From Chrysomallon squamiferum (lineage: Eukaryota > Mollusca > Gastropoda > Neomphalida > Peltospiridae), in NCBI GenBank assembly GCA_012295275.1, contig CM022676.1, positions 11,643,160-11,707,159 on the forward strand: a DNA stretch of 64,000 nt, in the 5' to 3' direction. The notes below the pieces were generated by a model that saw only the letters and a list, made by a program, of their open reading frames with translations, was not told the DNA's origin and ran no database searches. Each line of letters starts with the position of its first letter. The first letter of the stretch is position 1. Positions 26,914 to 38,500 of the stretch are shown piece by piece. The position numbers and the translations under genes are program-made.

Positions 26914-29900
26914 GACAGAAAGAGAGAAAGAGAGACACAGAGACAGAGCAAGTGAGTAGTTTCTAAAGTAGAGTGTTTTTCTGGTAGGTGTATTGTTGTC
27001 ACTGTGTCTTGTTAATACTAAAACATTCAAAAGTCATTTTATCAGTCTTTAACCTTTTTAAACCTCACACACACAGACACAGACACACGTATATTAATGT
27101 TTCTCACATGGCTCTTTACCACATATAAAACAACTAATTTTAAACAGCACAACAAGAAAGACAAAAACAAGGAATTAAAAACAAATGTATACAATCAAGT
27201 CTCTCCAAATTATTTCACAATCCAACTTTCATTTATACCATGTCAGATTAAGGCAATGAAGAAAACAAGATAAAAATGAATAAATAGAAAATAAATAAAT
27301 AAATAAATAAATAATCTTCTAAGATTCTTCAAGCAATAAATATTCTGACTTGGCCAACAATGAAAAACAAGCATCCATTAACGCCAAGCTGTACATTCTG
27401 TTTTTCTAATTCCAACCAGAAGACAAAACTGTTCACATTCAGATGAGCTTTGTTTTCCTAGCTGTAAGCAGACATTCTTTCCTATTTTGAAATCAAAACA
27501 AATTTTGTCATTCAAACCTTCAAGCCCTATTTACATCAAGCTACAAATATCTTAGCATCATCATTCTAATACAGGGGTCAAAACATTCAAAAACAAATAT
27601 TTAAATTTTAGTTAAAAATCTATAGGCCCATTAAGCTAAAGGCATTGTTCATACAAAAATTTCTGATGCAAATTGAAATTTTCAAATATTTGAGCACAAA
27701 TTCAAATATTTAAAACAATGAGAAAAAGTAAATAAACTTTAGGTCTGGTCTTTAGCTAAAGGCATCATTCAAAATCCTTTTTTTATTTTTTTATTTCATT
27801 TTTGGCAAAACATTATATCAAGCTACATTCAAAATTTCTTTCAGTTTTCAGAGTTACCGATTTGAACCTGATTAAGCTATTTCCAATAGGACATGCGACA
27901 AACCAAGGGAGATAACTAGTACCTTCATGAACTGTGAGAGAATCTCGAGACGGATCGATGGTGTTAACTAAAAAACAAACACATGTTGACATGAACACTA
28001 ACATGTGATGATGCTGCAGGGTCAGCTGAAATGAAATTTTCAATGCCGGTATACATGCCACACCAAGTCTCTCTCTCTCTCCCTCTCCCTTTCAATCTCT
28101 TTCTCTCTCTCATCTCCTCCCCTCTCTCCCTTTCAATCTCTTTCTCTCTCTCTCTCTCTCTCCACCCCTCTCTGCCTTTCAATCTTTCTCTCTCACTCTC
28201 TCACACACACACAATTCATTAACAGAACAGACAAAATAAAAATCCAGTTAAAATATTTGGCACAATGAATCAACACAAGTTACAAGAATATGACATAAAA
28301 AATATTGTGAATTTATGATCCGTAAGAAATTTTTCTCAAACATAAAAACAAATAAATAAAAATATAGTAAAATAAGAATCAATCAAAGTCACGAAATCAA
28401 AACAGAAAATTAAAATGTAAAAATAGAAATAAGGTAAAATATGTAGTTTTTATATAAAATAGAAATAAAAAATAACGCAAGACCTGTCAAGGCAATAAAA
28501 GAAAACATCTCCGGTTTAAAATAAACCTGACAACCAATGATTACATGCAAGATCTGAACATTTCATGTAGCACGCAGTAAAAGCACAACAGATGTGTAGA
28601 TCTCTTATTTTACATAAAAAGTCTTTTTTTTTTTAGTTATCTGAATCCTTACAGTAGATGATAATGTTTGTGGGATTTTTATGTTTGTGTGTGTCTATAA
28701 CCTGTGTGTGTTTATTGGTACATCTCTGTGAAATCTTGTGTCAAGTATATCAATATACAAGAAACAATTACAAAAGTGTTTTTTATTAATTTTAAACAGA
28801 TACATAAAGAAATACATCTATTTTTAGCTCCCTGCACGTGAAGCCTGCACATAAAACTACCTTCACTAACAACTGTGTGTGCACAGAAAGCTTTGCCAGC
28901 ATTCATTTTGCAACTTGCTATAAAAATGAAAATAAAAACAAGGCCTGTAAGACAGTCTGAAGTTTGGTTTCCAGTGACAGTCAACAAAGATAAAACAATA
29001 TGTACAGAAAAGAAATTGTACCATTCCACATTGTGTACTGCAGCATTCTTACTGTATCTTGTACCATTCCATATAGTATATTGTACCACTGTATCCTGTA
29101 TTTCAGTTTGATCTGGCAACCTGTGTAAGTAACCAAACAGCTAAGATTTCAGTGTGAAAGTTTTAAAATGACACAATCTCTTACACACTTCCATTAATTG
29201 GTCAAGTAACAATCAATGTGACTGATCTAGCGGTTACAACCAATGAAATGAGATGGTTTATAAACAGTCTACTTTCAACCAATGAAATGAGACATATTCC
29301 AAGATGGCTGATGACCTAATGAAATGATATCTATTCTGACATTCAAGAATGTCTAACTATAACCAATTAAATGATATCTATTCTGAAAAATATTCAAAAT
29401 GGTCTAACTATAACCAATGAAATGATATCTATTCTGAGATGGTTCATTAATGATCTAGCTGTTTCAACCAATGAAATGAGATCTGTTTTGAGACTATGCA
29501 GGTTTCTATAGTATGGAGTACTATATGGAATGGTACAGTTCCTGCTGGTCTGGTGGCTAGCGGAGGTATTTCCTGAACCTAACACATTCTGTACAACACC
29601 ACTGCCCAGCTGTACACAGAGAACACCGAGTGTGTTTTTATAACAAACAGAAAAAGATTTCAAGTCACAGAAACATTCCACAAGAACTTTCCTATCATAA
29701 TAATGCAGTGAGAGGAAGAAAAGATTTTGGTTTTTGCTTTGCTTTTTTTTTTTTTTTTTTTGATGTATTTTTGAAGCAGTGTGTCAACATAACAGCTCAA
29801 GCTTGTCAGGCAATTTCCCATTCCGGCTGAGAGAACAATGCATCACGGTGGCTGAAAATTAAACATTATATACCTTCCAGCACTGTTCTAACCACTGTGC

Positions 29901-32900
29901 TACTGGTGGTGCTACCGGTGGTGGTGCTAGTTGTAGGGGTGGTGGTGGTGGTGGTTTCTATAATTAAATTGCAACAAGACTTCATTAGAATGATTGTTTC
30001 ATTTTTGACTGACATGGTTCTGTCGTCAGACTCACAACCACCAAGCTCTAGTTTCCAGAAATCTGTCAGTGATGACAAACTGTTTTCTTTACAGAACTTC
30101 ACAACACAGTATCCTTACTTCATCTCTCTCTCTCTCTCTGCATAACTCACAAACACATACACACCAGTGTCTGTTCAAATCAGATGTCCACTGGTATCGT
30201 TATTACAAGTCCCTTGCACTTCACGTTTAAACCTGGTGACACTTACCTTTACACATCAAAACTAATCACAGATGAGAATATTTAGAATAATTCCAACGAA
30301 CACACACACACACACTAACACTAAAAACAAAGGATATGCCGTGTTATTCTGCAGGTTGATCACTTGTTTGAGCTTCCACATACACTACATTTGTCAAGTT
30401 CTTTCACCGGTAGATAGAAATACTAGTCTTAACATTTCACATAAAAAAGGAATTACTGAATGTGTATTCATGTCACAATAATAAATAAAACTGAAAAAAG
30501 TATCAAATTGTCATAAATAATAATTAAAGCAAATCAGTACTGCCAACTGAAATCATACAAAAGGTTTTCTTTTAAAACAAGATTAATTTGTTTCCACTGA
30601 AGAAACTTTCCCTCCCTGACATACCAATAGTTTGATGACACTAATAAAACCAGATGAACATACTTCCCAGGTGAAATTTAAATCTGATGTGTATTTGAAA
30701 TTAGAATAAGAAGTTAGTATGGAGTAACTAGTATGTAACAATAATTTAAAAAATAAGTATTAGTAACAAACAACTGTTTGTGTGTAATTGTTAAGAAAGT
30801 AATTTTAGTTTTAATTCAACAGTAGTAACCCTCTCTGCAGAGCTTGTACTTCAAATGTGTACATTTAGCCAAAATCACTGCACAGACATTTCAACTTGTT
30901 TCCAATATTCACAACAGTCTTCATTAAAACTCTGTAATACAGTCACTTTCTAGTGACAAACATTATCACCAGCTGAAAGATACAGAACTACAAGCTGTAC
31001 AACATGGATAAACATCCATTTCATTGGCTGAATGTTTGAGAATGAGCCAATGAAAGCATGTGACACATCTGTGCAGTGTTTGTGGCTGTAGTCAACTGTA
31101 AAAGGGTTAAACTGAGTGCAGTGATTCCTTCCCCACAGACTCTGATCTCATACTTAGTGACTACACCAGAGAAGAAACCAGTAACAGCAACATTTCTTTC
31201 CTATAAACATTCTCAAAGGCAGTGCATGTCACAGTGACTTTGATAAATTGATTCTGGCTAGAACAGGGAAAAAGATCCAGATTTCAAGATCATGCCTGTA
31301 AGTTAAATGTATGTCAAAGTGATGAATATCAACTGACAATGGCATTCATTTTGTTGAAACTGAAGAACCAAACAATTCATCTGGTCATGGTCATATATTT
31401 TGATCATTATAAATTATTATTATTATATTATTTTATTGTTATTATTTTTTTTAAAACATTAAATTTAGCAATAAAAATTGCATTCAGTCTATCAGTGTAC
31501 ATATAAATCAGAGATCAGAAATCTGTGGTTTCAGGAAACACCAGAACATGGAACAGAAACCCCCAAAACATCACAGTGGACACTTCCATTTCAGTTCTTC
31601 CGGAATGGTCCAAAGTAATTGTGGGTAGGATGGCTTACCCTCAACTTCTGCGACAATATGTTTGAAATTGGAACCAGGGACTGATGAAGTAGTCATGATT
31701 GATATGGAGGTGAATTCTGTAACATTCATTGGTAAATAAAAGTATTTTTTAAAATAACTATAATATGTACTGATGTTTGTTAACTGCTGTATACTCTATG
31801 TCTATTTAGTTACTTAATGCTGAAATGTTTATACAAATGTTTAAATAATTATTAAACTTATCTCTGTATTTCAGTTGCTGGCATATTAACATACTGGTTA
31901 ACTAAAAGAAACATTAAGTAAAAAAATAAATAAATAAATAAATGAAATAAATAAATAAATAAGAATATTTGGCTGCCTTAAACTACATGACCAAATGAGA
32001 ATAATCTTTTAAGCTTTAATGTATTCATTTGTTTTTAGTATTATTTCAGAATTGAATTAAATAAATGAACAAATGGATGAAATTTTTAGTCGCATTTCTG
32101 AAGAAAAAAAATTGGTACTATTCCAACAACAAAACCAGACAACTGTAAAAAAAATTATAAATAAAATTCTTGTTAAATTATGAATCATAAGAATTAAGTA
32201 GCAACTGCTTGAAACAAAAACAGCTGTCAAATATTAAACAGGTTAGTACAGACTCAGCTTGAGCAGACTATTCCACAACACTACGTCTGATGATGTATTA
32301 CGTGGTGGTGCAAAACATTTTATAGCCGTAATACCTTTGCTAATAATAAAGTATTAAAATAAACTTTTTGAAACAAGCCCAAAACAAATTATATTGTTTG
32401 ACATTTTCTGTATTTTTATTTTTATTTAGACATGTATGGGTTTATGATTATCAAGAATTCTGAAAACTTGATTAAGTTACCCCTCCATTCCACCCTCCCC
32501 CCTTTGACTGATATACAGAAACATGTAGAAATATTACAAAAAGAGTCTTTTTTTTAATTTTATTTTTTATTTTTTATTTATTATATATATTTTAATAAAT
32601 AAACTACATTGTTATATTACAGCCTCTTATTACAGTTGTTCAGTCTGACTCCTAATTTTTTTTTTAAAAAGAAATATTATTTAACATTCATGACATTAGT
32701 TACTTTATTATTTAGCAAAATTTGTATTTAAACACAAGAACATGAAATAGAAAAGCTTATTTGCAGAAAAATTTAATGATTAGGAAAGAATATTCTCCTA
32801 AATTTTAAACAAAAATGATTTCAGCAATAGTATTCTAGAAAAAAAATGCATCTTTATATCCTACTGTAAATATTATTAATATTATCATTATCATTATTAA

Positions 32901-35524
32901 TATTATGCTGTTACTATTATAATTTTTTAAATTACTATTTTTATAATTATTACTATTATTATTACTATTATTATTATTTCTACCATTATAATTGTTTTAT
33001 TATTACCATTATTATTACTACATTTATCATTATCTTTATTGTTATTAAAGGTTACTCTTCTAGTCCAGCTGTATTAAGGCCACCTCTGTTTGCATCACCT
33101 CGCACACAGTTTTGTAAAACAGAAGCTGAATCTGAAGTAACAGAGACTTGAACATTTTGTTGTGTTAATAACTGGTCTAGATAATCTTACCATGGGACAC
33201 TGGGACTGCTGAAATGAATGATGTAACAAAATGAAAAATGATGTCACAATACTCAAGTGTTTCATGCTTTGATAAAACACACACAACTTGTCCCGCATTC
33301 TGAAACCAAAGTGGTTAATAATACGAAAAAAAAAATAATACACGAATAAATAAAAATGGGTAGATAGATAAATGAATAAATATTTTTTGTAATGAAGATT
33401 AAAATAGACTAATGATAAATGAAAATACATACACATAATTGTGTTATTAATTGTTATCTAAATAAACAAATGATATATTTAAAACAAAATAAGTAAACAA
33501 ATAAAATAAATAAATGAGCATATATATAAATAAATAAAATAGTAAGGAAATAAATAAATATAAATAAAACAAATATAGGTAAATAACTGAATAAACATCA
33601 ATAAATAAATAAATAGAAATAAATATAGTTAAGTAACTAACTAAATAAATAAATATAATAAATAAATAAACAAAGAGATAAACAAGGCTGTTGTTCCTGG
33701 CTAGGTAACTACTTGATACAAGTAATTCTAGTTACAGGAGATATGTTTATTTTCTATTTGGGACTAATCATGCAGAACCTGTACGGTTTCATCATTTTTA
33801 AAACAACTTGGAAAACAAATAATTTTAGATATCTACCCAAACACAAATTAACCAAAAAATATAATATTTAAATATTAAAAAAACCAAACAAACAATTACT
33901 ACAGAATGAATAGTAATCAGAAATATTATTTCAGTTATTTACGTATGTAGTTATTTATGTTGGTGTTTATTTATTTAATCCTAAATACTATTTCATATTT
34001 TGTATAATAAAATTCATTTTGAATGAAAATAGAGTAACTTTATCATTGTCTTTGTTGTGAGGAAGTCAGTGTTTCTCAAATACAAGACCACAATTTCTAA
34101 CAAGTAAAATAAATAAAACAGACCAAATTTCTTTTTTAAATGAACACCTAACCAAGGCTCTAGAAAACCCTGAGTGGTTTGAGTGGTGGAACAAATTAAA
34201 GTAAAAGAAAAAGACAAAACGTCACTGACCACCGAGTCCTTTTGATGTTTTGAAGATCTTTGTTCCCTTGGGCGACTCGCCGATGGAGTTGATGGCGATG
34301 ATTTCAACGCTGTAGTAAGACTCGGCATCCAGGTGATCCAGCTTGTAGTCAGTTATGTCCCCTTTGGCAATCGTCTTGACAATGGGTTCGCTAAGAACAC
34401 GTTCTACCATCCAGTTAGGAGCATCCCCTTTCACATCAACCTGAAACACAATCAGTACACACTCAGCATTTCTCAACCTGCCTGTTTGTCTGTCTGTGTG
34501 TCTGTCACATACCTCACTGATCAGTTTTATATCTAGATCTCTGTTATCTATCTATCTACCTGTATCTACATATCTCTCTCTGTATGTATCCATCTCTATC
34601 TGGATAAATACACAGATAGATAGATAGACAGATAGATAGATAGATACAGTTATTTTCTGTATTAGGGTGATTTTTCACCTGTAAAAACAGCTTTTCACTT
34701 ACAAAAAGTCTTTTTTCTTTTTTGTGTTTACTGAACTAAAATTATATTTCTGTCTTCAGAACTGATATTTACATACAGTTTATCTTTGCATGTTTCTCCA
34801 ACCATAAATATTCTGTTGTCACTAAAATTGTTATGTCTGCAGTACAGTTTACATTGAAAATAATCGTGACTGCTATATACTGGCATAATATTTCTTCACT
34901 ACAAAATATTAAATCTTATTGTTTTGTTTACTTTATTTTTTATTATTATTTTTTTATATCCTTCCTATTACTCATGGGGCCTGATATTAGATGCTGAATC
35001 ACGAAACATCAACAGATATTTTTAAACTTGTATAGAAAACCGTGCTCACTTTTGAGTATGTGATGCGATAGTGAGTGAGTGGTGAGCCGCCTGTGAGCGG
35101 TTTCTTCCAGACAGCTGTGTACGAAGTAGCCTGGTCGCCATAGTGACTAGACGTGATCTCCACCATGCCAGGAACACCTACAACAACATCACATTTTTAA
35201 AGTTTTGTGTCACACTGAAACTTTCAATTTTGAATATTATTTGTAATGTACACAATTAAACTTGAAACGTCTCTGACCATTACATTCTTTCACAAACAAA
35301 CACACACACACACGCACACGCACGCACGCACGCACGCACGCACGCGAAATGCCCTGACTACTTCACACCATGTAATTCCATTCCACACCCAATTCCTTTA
35401 ATAAAAAAAATAATAAAATTTAAAATAATTCCAGACTCCACCCAGCTTTCATAAATAATTATTAAAAAAAAATTAAAAACAATTCCAGACTGAACCCAAT
35501 TTTATAACAAAAAAAACCTAATAA

Positions 35525-35555
<31 letters not shown>

Positions 35556-38500
35556 ACAAATAAAAAGGAATAAAGGCAATTCCAGGCTACTTACGGACGT
35601 TAGGCGTAGTCTCTGAAATGACAGCTTCAGCACCGTCGCCCACAGCATTGCGTGCTTTGACCGTGATAACGTACACCTTGTTTGCCTGCAGATCCCTCAG
35701 TGTGTATTTAGTCCTTGGTTCATTTGGGTCACTGCCTGAAACACACACATTGCACAGTGACAAATCATACATTTAATCATTTAGACTCTTCTACAGCAGA
35801 CACAAATGAAGATTAATCTCCTGACTAGAGGCTGGTATCTGGGATAACATAATATTGTTGATACATTATCAATAAATTAAAATCAACTGAAGTATATTCA
35901 TCTTTTGTAGACAATGTGATGTTCATGCTCAATGAACAATTTTTTTTTTTTTTGTGTCTGTGAATGGAATTTATTATGAGAGAAATTCTGAGCAGTAAGA
36001 GGAATACTGGTTATGTAACACTACAGGAATGTATCTGGTGTTTCAGTCTCCCACCTGTTAACATGTTAACAAGTTGCTGGTATCTTTCCCATCTGTTAGT
36101 TTATCAGTAATGTTTTCTTCTTCTTTTTACTTCTTTTTGTCTGTCTGTGTGTGTGTGTGTGTGTGTCTGTGTGTGTATGTTTGTCTGTCTGTGTGTGTGT
36201 GTGTGTGTGTGTCTGTGTCTGTGTGTGTCTGTATGTATGTCTCTGTTTGTGTGTGTGTCTATGTGTGTGTCTGTGTGTGTGTCTGTGTGTCTGTCTCTGT
36301 GTGTCTGCCTGTGTCACTGTCTCTCTGTGTCTGTCTGTGTCACTCTGTGTGTCTGCCTGTGTCACTGTCTGTGTGTGTCTGTCTCTGTGTGTCTGTTTGT
36401 GTCACTGTCTCTGTGTGTCTCTGTGTGTGTCTGTCTGTGTGTATGTCTGTGTGTCTGTGTGTGTGTACTTACTGACAGGAGCGCGAGCTGTTTTTGTTTC
36501 ATCGCTACCCTCCGCCCGATACAGAATCTTGTACGCGAGAATGTCCTGACCCCCATCACTCAGGGGTGGGGTGATCGCCAGCTGAATGGTGGTGGGCGTG
36601 GTCTCTACAGTGGAGACACTGGGCTGACCGGGGGTCTCTGAAGTGAAAACAAACAAAACAGATTCACAATCTTTTGTATTTTTATTCAATACACAGAAAA
36701 TGAAAATTTAGTGTCACTAAATGCAGAATGTATGTTAATGTGGACAAGATGGAGAGAAGAGGAGTATTTGAAGGATGAATTCAGAATGAATGGTAGTGAA
36801 GGAAAGTTGATCTGGCGAGAACTCACCTGCTTTCTTCAGCTCAATCTCGTGTGGAGTTGTGCCGTGGATGTTGGTTGCCTTGCAGACGTACGTACCGAAG
36901 ATGTAGTCGCGATTCCCCACGTTGACATTCACCTGAATGCAACAAAATATAACAAAATATAAACAAATAAATAAATAAACAAATAAACAAATATTTAAAC
37001 AAACAAATAAATAAATAAATAAACAAATAAATAAATAAATAAACAAATAAATAAACAAATAAATAAATAAAGAAATAAATAAAATAATGTGAGACACATT
37101 TACTTTTGTAAATATAAATTTAGAAATTAAAACAAAGATTGGAACCAATACTAATTCTGAGTTTGTAAGATTCATTGAGTACACTGTTAACTAAAAACTC
37201 AGTGAGCACACTGTTAACTAAAAACTCAGTGAGCACACTGTTAACTAAAAACTCAGTGAGCGCACTGTTAATTAAAAACTCACAGTGAGCGTACTGGTGA
37301 GCTGGCGGATGCCTCGCTGCATGGCCTGTGAGAATGTGGAGTTGGAGAACTTCGGCTCCAGCTCTTCTCCGTTGTGATTCCAGACGATGGTGGGCTCCGG
37401 GGCTCCGTCTGCCACACACTTGATGTCTGTGGCGTGGTTCTCCCACCCGTACGTCTGGCTGTGCGGTTTGTGAAGTGAGGCTTGACTGAAAGTAAAACGT
37501 GTTAAAACTCAGCTTCATGTGTTGTTTATTCTGAAGTTCATGTTTATTCCTATCACTTGACTGTAAACTCATGTGTTGTTTGACTGAAAGTAAAACGTGT
37601 TAAAACTCAGCTTCATGTGTTGTTTATTCCTATCACTCTTAAAACTCAGCTTCATGTGTTGTTTATTCCTATCACTCTTAAAACTCAGCTTCATGTTTAT
37701 TCCTATCACTCTTAAAACTGTACAGAACCTGTACACTTGTATTTTACAAAAAATATAACCAATTACCCCCAAAAAATAGTAAGTGTATGCATATAAAAAC
37801 AAAATTTACATTCTACAAAAAATAAACTTTACTAATCTACAAAAATTAAACCTAATAATCCACAAAACGTAACCTTACTGATCTACTAAAACTCTAACTT
37901 TACATTTCACAAAAAAAAAAACGACTACTGATCTAGAAAAAATACAGCTTACATTCTAGAAAAGCTAATCTAGAAGAAAAGAAAAAAGCTGTGCTTACAC
38001 TCCACGATGAGGGAGCCTGTTTTGTTGTCCTCTCCGCCCGAGTTCCGCGCAGTACACGTGTAGTTGTTTGTGTCCTCCGGCTTCAGCGACGCAAACTTCA
38101 GACTGTACTCCTTCTTTGTTATTCGTCCTTCTCTCTCTTCCGATTCCTCAATACTGAATGATGTCCCCTGTTAACAATATTTTAATAATTATACTGCATA
38201 GAAATATCTTATCCTGAACAGAGAAACCTGTAACAGACTATTTTATTAACACAGCTGTAAAACGTGGTAACATACACTGAATGATGTCCCCTGTTAATAG
38301 TATTTTAATAATTATACTGCATACAGGTACTCAACCATTTTATTTAACATTTTTAAGACACACACACACACACATTTTCACATGCATAAACTTGCAAGCA
38401 ACCTTTTATCAAATAGCAACAGTATCTTTATTATTATACCCTTTTGCATGAATTAAATCTCAATTTCAAAGAGAAGCAGCAAAATTATACTTTTAAAATA

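Noticed and set aside
28862-28885. 12-nt phase-1 microexon-like segment (VVSE)
   Set aside because: The donor GTAGTT is weak and a 12-nt match is expected by chance in this much intron.
36074-36689. Long Cys/Val-rich and Thr/His-rich frames
   Set aside because: Artefacts of the TG/TCTG microsatellite; only the 36473-36637 minus-strand part is a real exon, in its own frame.
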